From: Falsochrobactrum tianjinense
GTDB taxonomy: Bacteria; Pseudomonadota; Alphaproteobacteria; Rhizobiales; Rhizobiaceae
Length of the DNA stretch: 64,000 bases
Reading direction: 5' to 3'
Assembly: GCF_019100495.1 (NCBI RefSeq)
Contig: NZ_JAHRVA010000001.1
Span: forward strand, 998,597-1,062,596
This document shows, piece by piece, positions 40,815-50,209 of this stretch. Below the pieces are notes generated by a model. It ran no database searches, was not told where the DNA came from, and worked only from the letters and a program-made list of their open reading frames with translations. Each line of letters begins with the position of its first letter. Position 1 is the first letter of the stretch. A program made the position numbers and the translations under genes.

Positions 40815-40987
40815 GGAGATGAGAGACCCCGTCGCAGGCTGCGGCACCCGAACGCCTTCTGCTGAAGCGCGGACGCCTAAGGATTCAAGGGGTCTCTTTA
40901 GCCCAACTCGGCCGGAAGCGCGACAGGAAAATGCCGATTTTATGGCTCAAATGCCGCCTTTGATGGTCTGCCTGCCTATTATCAGCC

Positions 40988-41386
40988 TCAACAGCCCTTT
41001 TCGCCTGATGTCCAACGGCCGACATCGCCGGCAATACGTCCGCCATGGCTTTGCTGCATCATCGGGCCAAAGGCTTCGACGCGGGCCGGATTGCCTTCTG
41101 CTTGCACCACCAAAACCGGACGACTTGCCAGATTGCGGGCGGGAAGAACCAGAATACGCGGACGCCCGCTGAACGAATTGAGTTCTGGCGCCAGCGTATA
41201 GCCGCGAAAATCCTTGTCTTTCGATTTGAACCAGCAGCTATTGGCCGAAAGTGCGATGTGCTCCATGGTCGGCAATGCGGCCTTTGTGGAATCGAGCGAA
41301 ATAGGGCCAGGTGCGGGGCGCTGCGTGCAGGCCATAAAAAGCGTGAGGACGGGCAACGCCAAAAGAGCGAATGTCTTTTTAGTCAA
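40988..41386 (-). CDS. Putative lipoprotein of unknown function
   Basis: 132 aa. TTG start (no ATG available before the signal), with GGAG seven nt upstream. A lipoprotein signal peptide, KKTFALLALPVLTLFMAC, ends in a lipobox-type cysteine at residue 20. Afterwards NSCWFKSKDKDFRGYTLAPELNSFSGRPRILVLPA is a compact domain often seen in Rhizobiales hypothetical lipoproteins; I know no function. It lies 173 nt upstream of purL on the same strand. Confidence 0.75.
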   Translation of the reverse strand: MTKKTFALLALPVLTLFMACTQRPAPGPISLDSTKAALPTMEHIALSANSCWFKSKDKDFRGYTLAPELNSFSGRPRILVLPARNLASRPVLVVQAEGNPARVEAFGPMMQQSHGGRIAGDVGRWTSGEKGC

Positions 41387-41419
41387 GGATGGCTCCGATG
41401 GACGCGGATGGAAGGAATT

Positions 41420-42067
41420 TTATGCAAGCTGCGGCATGAACGCTTTCAGCCCGTCGCTCATTTCATTCCAGATGAGATCGAACGCTGGATGCTGTTTGGC
41501 TTTTGCTGCATATGCATCGAATTTTGGGTAGGCGTTCAGCAAATCTTCCTTGCCGGAGAGCTTCTTGAGCGGCTCCATGAGGAAACGCAGAGGCACCAGC
41601 CATGCATCGGCGAGCGTTGGAGTATCGCTGATGGCATAATTGCGATCGGAGAAACGGTCCTCGACCACGCCAAGGCCCCGATGCAGCTTGGTAAACAGCC
41701 GCTCAATGGATGCCATGTCCTGTTCGGGCTTGCTCAGAAGGATGAACAGTTTCATGGCAGGCCCCAGTATTTCCAGTTCGGCGATACGGGCCATGAGACG
41801 GATCAGGGCGCGCTCACGCGGGTTGCCGGGCAAAACCGGCACTTCCGGAAAATGGTCTTCCAGATATTCTGCGATGACCGCCGCTTCGAACAGAGTTTCG
41901 CCAGAACCGGTAATTAGCACCGGAACGCGCTTTAATGGCGTTATATTGCTGAAATCAGCCGGAAACGGGTAGGGTGGAATGATCGGCTTGAACGGCAGAT
42001 CCTTGAGATACAGCACGCCGCGCACAAATGCGCTATAGGGGGAAAGAGGCCGTGAATATAATTGCAT
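41420..42067 (-). CDS. Glutathione S-transferase family protein
   Basis: 215 aa. N-terminal thioredoxin-like domain (MQLYSRPLSPYSAFVRGVLY; the cis-proline region is KRVPVLITGSGETLFEAAVI, where the glutamate and following residue bind glutathione) and a helical C-terminal domain (LADAWLVPLRFLM is the N-capping-box type motif). Substrate unknown. ATG 42067 follows GGGGAACG; the frame extends 16 codons further with no family match. Confidence 0.88.
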   Translation of the reverse strand: MQLYSRPLSPYSAFVRGVLYLKDLPFKPIIPPYPFPADFSNITPLKRVPVLITGSGETLFEAAVIAEYLEDHFPEVPVLPGNPRERALIRLMARIAELEILGPAMKLFILLSKPEQDMASIERLFTKLHRGLGVVEDRFSDRNYAISDTPTLADAWLVPLRFLMEPLKKLSGKEDLLNAYPKFDAYAAKAKQHPAFDLIWNEMSDGLKAFMPQLA

Positions 42068-42168
42068 CGATATCGTTCCCCGATTCGGTTGCCGTAGGAA
42101 GTCATGCAACGACAAGCTGCCACGAAATCAAATTCTACGCCAGCCCCTGAAGCGGATCGAGTAGCGGA

Positions 42169-42840
42169 TCAGGCGGCGATCCCCAGCGCACCTGCGAAAA
42201 GGGCGCGGCCATCATCGCCGCCATGCGCGCTTTCAATCAGGTTTTCCGGATGCGGCATCATGCCCAGAACATTGCCGCGTGCATTGACGATACCGGCAAT
42301 ATCATTGACCGATCCGTTCGGATTGGTGCCTTCCGCATAACGGAATACGACTTGACCTTCGCCTTCGATACGCTGGAGTGTTTCGGCATCGGCGAAATAA
42401 TTGCCGTCATGATGGGCTACGGGGCAGCGGATGATCTGGCCCGGCTTGTAACCGCGAGTGAAGGACGTATTGGCGTTGCTAACTTCAAGCTTGACTTCGC
42501 GACACACAAATTTCAGTGAAGAATTTCGCATCAGTGCGCCTGGCAGAAGACCGGCCTCCACGAGTATCTGGAAGCCGTTGCAGACGCCCATGACCATTAC
42601 ACCTTTTTCAGCCTTCTCGCGAATAGCATCCATCACCGGCATACGCGCAGCGATGGCACCGCAACGCAGATAATCTCCATAGGAAAACCCGCCGGGGATG
42701 AGAATCAGATCGATATCATCGGGGATGCTCGTATCCGTCTGCCAGACGGTGACGGGTGCCTGACCGCTGATCTTGGTGAGCGCTGCGATCATATCGCGGT
42801 CACGATTGAGGCCGGGAAGGAGAATAACTGCGGATTTCAT
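42169..42840 (-). CDS. purQ: Phosphoribosylformylglycinamidine synthase subunit PurQ
   Basis: 223 aa class I glutamine amidotransferase that supplies ammonia to PurL. The catalytic cysteine is C87 in [13 protein letters not shown], and the His/Glu dyad is in [20 protein letters not shown] at 42840 is the family start with GAGAGCAG upstream. 22 nt separate it from purS. Confidence 0.96.
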   Translation of the reverse strand: MKSAVILLPGLNRDRDMIAALTKISGQAPVTVWQTDTSIPDDIDLILIPGGFSYGDYLRCGAIAARMPVMDAIREKAEKGVMVMGVCNGFQILVEAGLLPGALMRNSSLKFVCREVKLEVSNANTSFTRGYKPGQIIRCPVAHHDGNYFADAETLQRIEGEGQVVFRYAEGTNPNGSVNDIAGIVNARGNVLGMMPHPENLIESAHGGDDGRALFAGALGIAA

Positions 42841-42862
42841 GGCTTCTGCTCTCTCAAATAAC

Positions 42863-43105
42863 TCAGCCGATAGCGATTGAATAATCTTCAATCACCGTAT
42901 TTGCGAGCAGCTTCTCGCACATGGCCTTCAGATCGGCTTCGGCTTTAGCTTTGTCCGGGCTTTCGAGTTCGAGATCGAAAACCTTGCCCTGACGCGCGGA
43001 GTTAACTCCTTCGAAACCCAGGCTTCCGAGCGCGCCGACAATAGCTTTGCCCTGCGGGTCGAGAACGCCGTTTTTCAGTGTTACGGTGACGCGTGCCTTG
43101 ATCAC
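42863..43105 (-). CDS. purS: Phosphoribosylformylglycinamidine synthase subunit PurS
   Basis: 80 aa ferredoxin-like dimer that bridges PurQ and PurL. The sequence [21 protein letters not shown] is diagnostic. The start codon is GTG with AGGA 8 nt upstream; there is no ATG at the family start. Part of the minus-strand purC-purS-purQ unit. Confidence 0.95.
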   Translation of the reverse strand: MIKARVTVTLKNGVLDPQGKAIVGALGSLGFEGVNSARQGKVFDLELESPDKAKAEADLKAMCEKLLANTVIEDYSIAIG

Positions 43106-43142
43106 TCTGTAGTTCCTGCTGCTTGATTTGATCGAATGAAGC

Positions 43143-43166
43143 AGCCCGGAGAGGATCGTCCGGGCT
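43143..43166 (-). repeat. Hairpin between purC and purS
   Basis: AGCCCGGA/TCCGGGCT, 8-bp stem and 8-nt loop, with no clear T tract. It may attenuate or mark a processing point inside the purC-S-Q transcript. Confidence 0.45.
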
Positions 43167-43177
43167 GTGTGGAAAGC

Positions 43178-43942
43178 TTACTTCACCAGAACCGGGCCGG
43201 CGGGGCGTGGCGTGTCGTTCTCGTTCATGATGCCGAGACGGCGCGCCACTTCCTGATAAGCTTCGACGAGGCCGCCCATATCGCGGCGGAAACGGTCCTT
43301 ATCCAGCTTGTCATTGGTTGCAATATCCCAAAGACGCGCTGAATCGGGCGAAATTTCGTCGGCGACGACGATACGCATCATATCGCCTTCCCACAGGCGG
43401 CCACATTCGATCTTGAAGTCTACAAGCTGGATGCCGATGCCGAGGAAAAGACCGGTTAGGAAGTCGTTGACGCGAATGGCGAGCGCCATGATGTCGTCGA
43501 TCTCCGGCGGGCTGGCCCAGCCAAAGGCGGTGATATGTTCTTCAGTGACCATCGGGTCATCGAGCGCATCAGCCTTGTAGTAGAATTCGATGATGGAGCG
43601 CGGCAGCAAAGTGCCTTCTTCCAGGCCGAGTCGCTTGGCGAGAGAACCGGCTGCAACATTGCGCACGACAATTTCAAGCGGAATGATTTCCACTTCCTTG
43701 ATTAGCTGCTCACGCATGTTGAGACGGCGGATAAAGTGGGTGGGAATGCCGATGCGATTGAGTTGCGTGAAGATATGCTCGGAAATGCGGTTGTTGAGAA
43801 CGCCCTTTCCATCAACGACTTCATGCTTTTTTTTATTGAAAGCTGTTGCATCGTCCTTGAAGAACTGGACAAGCGTGCCGGGCTCGGGGCCTTCATAAAG
43901 AATCTTGGCCTTGCCCTCGTAAATACGGCGGCGACGGTTCAT
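43178..43942 (-). CDS. purC: Phosphoribosylaminoimidazole-succinocarboxamide synthase
   Basis: 254 aa. It joins CAIR and aspartate with ATP to form [31 protein letters not shown] at the N-terminus (about 8-32), [18 protein letters not shown], and [12 protein letters not shown] (substrate loop) are diagnostic. It heads the minus-strand purC-purS-purQ group, whose upstream 247-bp gap is shared with the divergent zeta-inhibitor gene. Confidence 0.96.
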   Translation of the reverse strand: MNRRRRIYEGKAKILYEGPEPGTLVQFFKDDATAFNKKKHEVVDGKGVLNNRISEHIFTQLNRIGIPTHFIRRLNMREQLIKEVEIIPLEIVVRNVAAGSLAKRLGLEEGTLLPRSIIEFYYKADALDDPMVTEEHITAFGWASPPEIDDIMALAIRVNDFLTGLFLGIGIQLVDFKIECGRLWEGDMMRIVVADEISPDSARLWDIATNDKLDKDRFRRDMGGLVEAYQEVARRLGIMNENDTPRPAGPVLVK

Positions 43943-44105
43943 GGCTTTTCTCGGAGTTCCAAATCTGTGATGATCGGCTTTAGCCGCTATTCTCGCGGGC
44001 TACCTATAGCAATTATGTACTTTTAACAATCCTGCTTTGCATCCGTTTCCCTGATTTCCGCCTTTCCAAGCCAGATAAAGCAAGAAAGTCCCTCTTTGGC
44101 ACTTG

Positions 44106-44111
44106 TATAAT
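44106..44111 (+). promoter_or_regulatory. Perfect TATAAT -10 before the zeta-inhibitor gene
   Basis: TATAAT at 44106-44111 lies about 80 bp before the ATG; no good -35 hexamer is seen 17 bp upstream, so it may need an activator or be fortuitous. Confidence 0.35.
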
Positions 44112-44189
44112 CTTGCGCCCCTTGCCAGCTTTAGGCAAGAGAGTGCCTGGTAATCTCTTCGTTAACCTGGAGCTTTGGGAGCTTTATGA

Positions 44190-44513
44190 ATGACCACTGG
44201 CATGGATGATCGCCGCGACGCTTTTGAAAAGAAATTCGCGCTCGATGCGGAATTGCGCTTCAAGGCCGAAGCACGCCGCAATAAGCTTCTCGGCCTCTGG
44301 GCCGCCGAACAGTTAGGCAAGAAAGAGGCCGATGCTGACGCCTATGCGCGTGAAGTCGTGGCTTCCGATTTCGAGGAAGCGGGAGATGAAGATGTTTTCC
44401 GCAAGGTTCGCGCGGACTTCGACGCAGCCGGCGTTACACAGACGGATGAGGCCATCCGCGAGAAGATGTTCGCCCTGCTTGAGGAAGCCGTTCGGCAGGT
44501 GAAGCAGGACTGA
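44190..44513 (+). CDS. F1Fo-ATPase inhibitor, zeta subunit (DUF1476 family)
   Basis: 107 aa, nearly all helical. DUF1476 corresponds to the zeta subunit of alphaproteobacterial F1-ATPase, which blocks rotation in the hydrolysis direction through its N-terminal segment. The sequence DDRRDAFEKKFALDAELRFKAEARRNKLLGLWAAEQLG matches the conserved start, and the acidic C-terminal four-helix part follows. ATG 44190 has GGGAG 8 nt upstream. ATP synthase genes are not nearby. A strong terminator follows. Confidence 0.88.
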   Translation: MTTGMDDRRDAFEKKFALDAELRFKAEARRNKLLGLWAAEQLGKKEADADAYAREVVASDFEEAGDEDVFRKVRADFDAAGVTQTDEAIREKMFALLEEAVRQVKQD

Positions 44514-44521
44514 TCGTTCAA

Positions 44522-44559
44522 GGGGCGGAAATGCAAAAGCATTTCCGCCCCGGTTTTTT
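44522..44559 (+). terminator. Terminator of the zeta-inhibitor gene
   Basis: Perfect 13-bp stem GGGGCGGAAATGC/GCATTTCCGCCCC, AAAA loop, then GGTTTTTT, nine nt after the stop. Confidence 0.95.
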
Positions 44560-44576
44560 GCATGAAGGAAATATCG

Positions 44577-45338
44577 ATGTCCCTGTCTTCACGTCTGCGC
44601 GCCGGAGAAACTGTTCTCTCTGCCTGGTCCTCCTTGCCTGAACCTCTGACGGTGGAAGTTCTCGCCCATAGCGCTTTCGAGGCTGTCCTGCTTGACATGC
44701 AACATGGCGGTCATGACGAGCAAAGCGTATTGCGTAGTCTCAGCCTGGTGCTGAACGCTGGAAAGCCGCCAGTCGTGCGTATTCCGGTCGGTCGTTTTGA
44801 TATGGCGAGCCGGGCGCTGGATTTTGGTGCCGAGGCCGTCGTCGCCCCAATGATCAATTCGGTGGAGGACGCGCGCAGATTTGCGGCTTCCATGAAATAT
44901 CCGCCGGTGGGTGAACGTTCCTGGGGCGTGTTCCGCGCCAATGCGGATTATGGTGCGCCCGGTTCCAACGATTATCTGACCACTGCCAACCGTGAGACGT
45001 TGGCTTTTGCGATGATCGAAACCCGCGAGGCTTTTGATGCATTGGACGCCATTCTCGATGTACGCGGTATAGACGGGGTTTTCGTAGGCCCTGCCGATTT
45101 CTCGATTGCATGGAGCAATGGGCGCGAAGCCAATCCGGATTCCGAGGCGATTATTGAACCGGTCACAACGATTGCCCGCAAGGCTGCTGCTGCAGGTAAA
45201 TTCGCCGGCATCTATTCGCCGACGGCTGAATTCGCGCGCCGCTATATACCGCTGGGCTTTCAGTTCCTGACCCTGAGCACCGATGGCGGCTATATCCGGC
45301 TCGGCGCGCAGACGATCATTGACGATATCCGTGCGTGA
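44577..45338 (+). CDS. HpcH/HpaI aldolase family protein
   Basis: 253 aa class II pyruvate aldolase fold. AVLLDMQHGGHDEQSV (near residue 40), PVVRIPVGR (about 68-76), and GVFVGPADFSIAWSNG (about 168) are the conserved substrate and metal regions. Members cleave 2-keto-3-deoxy acids such as HKHD or 2-dehydro-3-deoxyglucarate; the substrate is not decided by context. The ATG at 44577 has GAAGGAAAT 4 nt upstream; an ATG at 44562 precedes that site and is less likely. Confidence 0.9.
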   Translation: MSLSSRLRAGETVLSAWSSLPEPLTVEVLAHSAFEAVLLDMQHGGHDEQSVLRSLSLVLNAGKPPVVRIPVGRFDMASRALDFGAEAVVAPMINSVEDARRFAASMKYPPVGERSWGVFRANADYGAPGSNDYLTTANRETLAFAMIETREAFDALDAILDVRGIDGVFVGPADFSIAWSNGREANPDSEAIIEPVTTIARKAAAAGKFAGIYSPTAEFARRYIPLGFQFLTLSTDGGYIRLGAQTIIDDIRA

Positions 45339-45356
45339 GTGACACAATAATAGCTG

Positions 45357-45398
45357 AAAAAGAGCGCCTTCTGATTCACTTTAATCAGAAGGCGCTCT
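45357..45398 (-). terminator. Bidirectional terminator between convergent genes
   Basis: A 16-bp perfect stem (45361-45376 with 45383-45398) and 6-nt loop. On the minus strand five T residues follow, so it ends the hydrolase transcript well; on the plus strand the tail is TAATATAC. Confidence 0.85.
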
Positions 45399-45409
45399 AA
45401 TATACTGAA

Positions 45410-45976
45410 TTAATGATGCTTTATTGGCTCAAGCTGCGCCATGAATTGGGCAAATACCATTGAGCCTTCCGGCCATGGGCCATGCCCCGACTCGGCATTA
45501 ATATGCCCTGATTCGCCCGCATCGATCAACAATGCGCCCCAATCCTTGACCACGCCTTCCGCAGCTTCAAAGCTTGAAAACGGGTCGTTGCGGCTGACCA
45601 CTGTAATTGCAGGAAACGGCAGGGGGTCGCGTGGATAGGGGCCGAATGTCATGAGATGTTTAGGGCGAATTTTTTCATTTGAAACATCAGGCGGGGTCAC
45701 GAAAAACGCACCGGCCACCTTGTGCTGTATTTGCGGAATTGCGTGGATCGCCGTCGCGACACCAAGGGAATGGGCGACCAGAACGATCGGTTTGGTGGCC
45801 TCGATGGCAGCCCTTACAAGCTGTTCGACCCAATCTTCCTTGACAGGCTTCGTCCATTCGGCCTGCTGCACACGTCGCGCGGTCGAGAGCCTGCTCTCCC
45901 AACGGGATTGCCAGTGATCGGGACCGGAATTGGTATAGCCGGGGATGATTAGAATATCTGCGTCTTTGACTTTCAT
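45410..45976 (-). CDS. RBBP9/YdeN family alpha/beta hydrolase
   Basis: 188 aa serine hydrolase. The triad is seen as Ser in VAHSLGVATA, Asp in VVSRNDPFSS and His in ESGHINAESGHGPWPEG, the last being a family hallmark. IIPGYTNSGPDHWQSRWE at the N-terminus is also typical. The ATG at 45976 follows a G-rich site (GGGGGCC); ATG three codons upstream is an alternative. The natural substrate is unknown. Confidence 0.9.
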   Translation of the reverse strand: MKVKDADILIIPGYTNSGPDHWQSRWESRLSTARRVQQAEWTKPVKEDWVEQLVRAAIEATKPIVLVAHSLGVATAIHAIPQIQHKVAGAFFVTPPDVSNEKIRPKHLMTFGPYPRDPLPFPAITVVSRNDPFSSFEAAEGVVKDWGALLIDAGESGHINAESGHGPWPEGSMVFAQFMAQLEPIKHH

Positions 45977-46159
45977 GGCCCCCATTTAGAGCGCATTTAC
46001 GACTTCTTCAAGCATCCGGCTCCCATAACCTTGCATATGGAGCTTACGAATAATGAACAGCCTGTTCGCAGATCACTATCTTGTGAAATGCACCTCAAAT
46101 GTTGATCTTTGGGGAAAGCGAACACTCATACGCGCAGATATCCCGTAAAGGAGATTAAC

Positions 46160-47017
46160 ATGACCGTGCAATCGAAAATGGTGGATGCCGAGACTTCCCG
46201 ACTATCCGCACCGCTTCCCTTCGCAATGACGACACCGGTGCGCGTCGCTCGCGTCGGTCTCAAAGCCCGTGATGCTGAAACACTCGCTGAATATTATCGC
46301 GACGTAGTCGGCCTGCGCGAAATGACCCGCCGCGGCGCATCCATTGTACTGGGTGCGGGCGACCGCGAACTCATGGAAATCGAGCAATTTTCAGCGGCAA
46401 AACCAGATGATCCGCGTAGCGCTGGTCTTTATCATACGGCTTTCTTGCTGCCGACGCGTGGCGATCTGGCGCGCTGGTCGCGCCGCGCCATCGACAGGCA
46501 GTTGCCGGTCAGCGGTGCATCGGACCATAAGGTCAGCGAAGCGATTTATCTGACCGATCCCGAAGGCAACGGCATCGAAATCTACACCGACCGCCCGCAT
46601 GACGAATGGCAATGGAACGGCGACCAGGTGGCCATGACCACCGATCCCCTTGATGTGGGCGATCTACTCGACGTCATCAAGCGCGAAGGCGGCGAATGGG
46701 ACCACGCCCCGCAGAACACCGTAGTAGGCCATGTCCATCTGCGCGTCGGCAACGCGCGGGAAGCCGAGGCTTTCTGGCACGAACAGCTCGGCCTTGAGAC
46801 GGTAGCGGCCTATGGCGACAAGGCGGTGTTCATGTCCACTGGCCGCTATCATCACCATATCGCGGCCAATGCCTGGCAAAGCGCGGGTGCTGGCAAGCGC
46901 GACATGGATCGCACCGGTCTCGCATGGGTTGAACTGGAAGATACACGTGGCGGCAATAACAGCACGTTCGTGGACCCTTGGGGCAACGTGGTCAACACGA
47001 TCAAGACCAAGGCGTAA
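46160..47017 (+). CDS. VOC family protein, two-domain (CatE/glyoxalase type)
   Basis: 285 aa with two glyoxalase/extradiol-type modules. The first begins VRVARVGLKARDAETLAEYYRDVVGL, with histidine in LYHTAFLLPT and glutamate in EGNGIEIYTDRP; the second begins VVGHVHLRVGNAREAEAFW. This arrangement is of the CatE (Bacillus catechol-2,3-dioxygenase) subfamily, but many members are not dioxygenases. ATG 46160 follows AAAGGAGATTAAC. Confidence 0.88.
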   Translation: MTVQSKMVDAETSRLSAPLPFAMTTPVRVARVGLKARDAETLAEYYRDVVGLREMTRRGASIVLGAGDRELMEIEQFSAAKPDDPRSAGLYHTAFLLPTRGDLARWSRRAIDRQLPVSGASDHKVSEAIYLTDPEGNGIEIYTDRPHDEWQWNGDQVAMTTDPLDVGDLLDVIKREGGEWDHAPQNTVVGHVHLRVGNAREAEAFWHEQLGLETVAAYGDKAVFMSTGRYHHHIAANAWQSAGAGKRDMDRTGLAWVELEDTRGGNNSTFVDPWGNVVNTIKTKA

Positions 47018-47036
47018 GCCAACTGATTTTTGAAAT

Positions 47037-47074
47037 ACAAAAAGCCCCATGCTTTCAAAAACATGGGGCTTTTT
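47037..47074. terminator. Bidirectional terminator
   Basis: AGCCCCATG (47043-47051) pairs with CATGGGGCT (47062-47070), flanked by an A run on the left and TTTT on the right, so it serves the VOC gene and, in reverse, purB. Confidence 0.9.
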
Positions 47075-47143
47075 ACTGATTCAAATTATGAGCCAACCAA
47101 AGAGTGTTGGCGAGATTTGCAGGCCGCCAGAGGCGAAGTCTCC

Positions 47144-48445
47144 CTAGCCGAAGACGCGCTTGAAAATCGTGTCCACATGTTTGGTGTGATAGCCAAGATC
47201 GAACTTCTCACGGATCTGCTCTTCGGAAAGTGCGGCGCGCACTTCCGTGTCGGCCAGCAGTTCCTCGAGGAAATCCGCACCCTGTTCCCAGACCTTCATG
47301 GCATTGCGCTGCACGAGACGGTAGGCGTCTTCGCGGGACACACCAGCCTGGGTCAGCGCCAGCAGAACGCGCTGCGAGTGAACGAGACCGCGGAATTTGT
47401 TCATGTTTTTCAACATGTTTTCCGGGTAGATCACCAGCTTTTCAATCACCCCAGCCAGACGGTTGAGCGCGAAATCGAGCGTGACGGTGGTGTCCGGACC
47501 GATGGCGCGCTCGACGCTCGAATGCGAAATATCGCGTTCGTGCCAGAGAGCGACGTTTTCCATGGCGGGCGTGACCGACATGCGCACCAGACGAGCGAGG
47601 CCGGTCAGGTTTTCGGTCAGCACCGGATTGCGCTTGTGCGGCATGGCAGAGGAACCCTTCTGGCCGGGCGAGAAGAATTCTTCCGCTTCCAGAACTTCCG
47701 TGCGCTGCATATGACGGATTTCGATGGCGATGTTTTCAATCGACGATGCGATGACGCCGAGCGTCGCGAAGAACATCGCGTGACGGTCGCGCGGGATAAC
47801 CTGTGTGGAAACCGGTTCGGCTTCAAGGCCAAGTTTGGCGCAGACATATTCCTCGACGCGCGGGTCGATATTGGCGAAAGTGCCGACGGCGCCGGAAATT
47901 GCGCCGGTGGCGATTTCTGCCCGCGCTGCAACGAGGCGGGTACGCCCGCGCGCCATTTCGGCATAAAAGCGCGCAAAGGTGAGGCCCATCGTCGTCGGTT
48001 CGGCATGAATGCCATGGCTGCGACCGATACGCACCGTGTCCTTGTGCTCGAAAGCACGCTTTTTCAGAGCTTCCAGCACCCGATCCATATCGGCGAGCAG
48101 CAGATCGGCAGCGCGCACCAGCTGGACGTTGAGCGTGGTATCGAGCACGTCGGAGGAAGTCATGCCCTGATGCACGAAACGGCTGTCCGGGCCGATGAAT
48201 TCGGCCAGATGCGTGAGGAATGCGATCACGTCATGCTTGGTGACTGCCTCGATCTCATCGATACGCGCGACGTCGAACTTCGCCGCGCTACCCTTTTCCC
48301 AGATAGTCTTTGCAGCTTCCTTCGGAATGACGCCAAGCTGCGCAAGAGCTTCGCAGGCATAGGCTTCAATCTCGAACCAGATGCGAAACTTCGTTTCGGG
48401 AGACCAGATGGCGACCATTTCTGGCCGGGAATAGCGCGGGATCAT
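47144..48445 (-). CDS. purB: Adenylosuccinate lyase
   Basis: 433 aa, fumarase superfamily. It acts twice in purine synthesis, on SAICAR and on adenylosuccinate. The superfamily signature GSSAMPHKRNPVLTENL (about 262-278) with its catalytic serine loop and the early MTSSDVLDTTLN region are intact. ATG 48445 follows AGGATAAGCCA. It continues the regional purine theme, separated from purC-S-Q by about 3 kb of plus-strand genes. Confidence 0.96.
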   Translation of the reverse strand: MIPRYSRPEMVAIWSPETKFRIWFEIEAYACEALAQLGVIPKEAAKTIWEKGSAAKFDVARIDEIEAVTKHDVIAFLTHLAEFIGPDSRFVHQGMTSSDVLDTTLNVQLVRAADLLLADMDRVLEALKKRAFEHKDTVRIGRSHGIHAEPTTMGLTFARFYAEMARGRTRLVAARAEIATGAISGAVGTFANIDPRVEEYVCAKLGLEAEPVSTQVIPRDRHAMFFATLGVIASSIENIAIEIRHMQRTEVLEAEEFFSPGQKGSSAMPHKRNPVLTENLTGLARLVRMSVTPAMENVALWHERDISHSSVERAIGPDTTVTLDFALNRLAGVIEKLVIYPENMLKNMNKFRGLVHSQRVLLALTQAGVSREDAYRLVQRNAMKVWEQGADFLEELLADTEVRAALSEEQIREKFDLGYHTKHVDTIFKRVFG

Positions 48446-48477
48446 TGGCTTATCCTATGAAATTGAACAAATGTAAC

Positions 48478-49155
48478 TTAGCAATTGCGGGCAGCTTCGG
48501 CAGCAGCGCGAATAGCTTCGATATTGGTGCGGTAGGCTTCCACGGACCCGCCCCTGTAGACGGCCGATCCTGCCACAAGGATATTCGCGCCTGCTGCTAC
48601 GACCGACCCAGCTGTTTCCGGCGTGATGCCGCCATCCACTTCGATGTCGATGGGCCGGTCGCCGACCATGTCGCGTACGCGTTTGATCTTGTCGAGCATA
48701 GACATGATGAACTTCTGTCCGCCAAAGCCCGGATTGACTGTCATGACGAGGATCAGATCGACGTCTTCGATCACATTTGTCAGTGCTTCGACAGGCGTTG
48801 CGGGATTGAGCGATAGGCCAGCCTTTTTGCCGAGTGCGCGAATGCTCTGCAACGAACGGTGTGTGTGCGGGCCTGCCTCGGCGTGAACCGTGATGAGGTC
48901 GCATCCCGCATCCGCGAAGGGTTCCAGATAGGGATCGCATGGGGCGATCATCAGGTGTGTGTCGAAAAAAGCCTTGGTGCGCGGGCGGATCGCCTTCACT
49001 ACCTGCGGGCCGAATGTGATGTTCGGCACGAAATGCCCGTCCATGACATCGATATGAATCCAGTCCGCGCCTGCTTCCAGCACGGCATCGACTTCTTCAC
49101 CAAGACGGGCGAAGTCGGCGGAAAGAATGGATGGGGCAATGGCAATGGGGCGCAT
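48478..49155 (-). CDS. rpe: Ribulose-phosphate 3-epimerase
   Basis: 225 aa TIM barrel that interconverts ribulose-5-P and xylulose-5-P. Metal-site residues are in [14 protein letters not shown] (about 33-46), FFDTHLMI (histidine) and [13 protein letters not shown] (aspartate). ATG 49155 follows CAGGAGACCATC; an open extension to 49182 has no family support. It ends 32 nt before purB on the same strand. Confidence 0.96.
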   Translation of the reverse strand: MRPIAIAPSILSADFARLGEEVDAVLEAGADWIHIDVMDGHFVPNITFGPQVVKAIRPRTKAFFDTHLMIAPCDPYLEPFADAGCDLITVHAEAGPHTHRSLQSIRALGKKAGLSLNPATPVEALTNVIEDVDLILVMTVNPGFGGQKFIMSMLDKIKRVRDMVGDRPIDIEVDGGITPETAGSVVAAGANILVAGSAVYRGGSVEAYRTNIEAIRAAAEAARNC

Positions 49156-49170
49156 GATGGTCTCCTGGAG

Positions 49171-49233
49171 CATTTCCAGCAAAAGTGCGAAGCGGTTTTG
49201 CGTTGGATAATGCGTAGAAACAAAAAGATAGAG
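49171..49233. repeat. Dispersed intergenic repeat, copy 2 (Bru-RS-like)
   Basis: Second copy of the element at 23781-23844, with the blocks AAAAGTG, GAA, CGGTTTT, ATGCGTA and AAACAAAAAG. It lies in the 116-bp gap upstream of rpe. Confidence 0.6.
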
Positions 49234-49271
49234 CGGCGTGGCTTGCCCGTATCATATGAACGGTGAGAATC

Positions 49272-50198
49272 CTATCCCCAGCGCTTATGGAACCACATCC
49301 ATTGGCCAGGATATTCTCGAACCCAGTCTTCCACGGTATCGTTGAGAAGTTGCGCCGTCGCGGCAACGTCGATCTCGCCTTTTCCATCCCGCGGCAGTTC
49401 CATGCGTTCATGGAGCTCCAGCCGATAGCGCCCGCCGGGCAGGCGGATGCAGCGCGCCGGATAGACATCGCAATCATATTGCCGCGCCAGCTTGGCAAGC
49501 AGCGGATTGGTTTTTACCGGGCGGTTGAAAAAGGTGGATGGCACACCGCGATGGAACTTCTGGTCCACCAGCATGCCCACATTGCCGCCATCGCCGAGAA
49601 TGCCCGCCAGCGCCCAGGCCGCACCCGCTTTCGACGGCACCAGATGCCCCATATTGGTGCGGCGCGCTTTCAGAACCTTGTTGGCGATATAGGGATTGTT
49701 CGGGGGGCGGAAAAGAGCGGTGACGTTCAGGCCGAAGGTGGCGGCGCAGATCGGCAGAAGCTCGAAATTGCCGGTATGAGCCGTAAAGAAGATGTGCGGC
49801 TTCTTTTCGTCGCGCAGGCGTTCGAAGATCGGAATTCCCTCAACTTCGATGAGGCCCGGCTTGGCAGCATAGGGATCGAAATCGAAAATCGCGTCGAGGA
49901 AGATGTACTCCGCCAGCAGGCGGGCCATCGAATCCCACATGTCACGGGCGATTTCCTCGATTTCCGCTTCGCTTTTCTCCGGATAGGCGGCGCGCAGATT
50001 ATCGGTCGCGACCTTGTGGCGGGGGGTCAGCGGGCCGATCAGCCGCGCCACCTTGGCTGAAAAGCTGATCGCCCCCTTCGCCGGGAAAAGACGCAAGAAA
50101 CCAAGCAGCACAAAAACCGCCTGCGCCCACAGCCAATAGTTGAGTTGCTTCAGCTTGCGCGTATAGCGAAACAGGAAAAGCTTCAGTTTGAACATCAT
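49272..50198 (-). CDS. lpxXL: Lipid A very-long-chain acyltransferase (LpxL/HtrB family, LpxXL type)
   Basis: 308 aa inner-membrane acyltransferase. One N-terminal helix (about 22-38) anchors it; the H-x4-E catalytic motif is HTGNFE (H141, E146). As the last gene of the acpXL cluster it is expected to transfer the 27-hydroxyoctacosanoyl chain from AcpXL to Kdo2-lipid IVA, giving the piperidine-like barrier lipid A of rhizobia and Brucella. The specificity is inferred from the cluster. ATG 50198 is 11 nt after the adh stop. Confidence 0.92.
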   Translation of the reverse strand: MMFKLKLFLFRYTRKLKQLNYWLWAQAVFVLLGFLRLFPAKGAISFSAKVARLIGPLTPRHKVATDNLRAAYPEKSEAEIEEIARDMWDSMARLLAEYIFLDAIFDFDPYAAKPGLIEVEGIPIFERLRDEKKPHIFFTAHTGNFELLPICAATFGLNVTALFRPPNNPYIANKVLKARRTNMGHLVPSKAGAAWALAGILGDGGNVGMLVDQKFHRGVPSTFFNRPVKTNPLLAKLARQYDCDVYPARCIRLPGGRYRLELHERMELPRDGKGEIDVAATAQLLNDTVEDWVREYPGQWMWFHKRWG

Positions 50199-50209
50199 TG
50201 CGGCAGTGT

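Noticed and set aside
47030-48460. 476-codon plus-strand frame
   Set aside because: It lies wholly across purB on the other strand, and purB carries full family motifs; the frame is a shadow.
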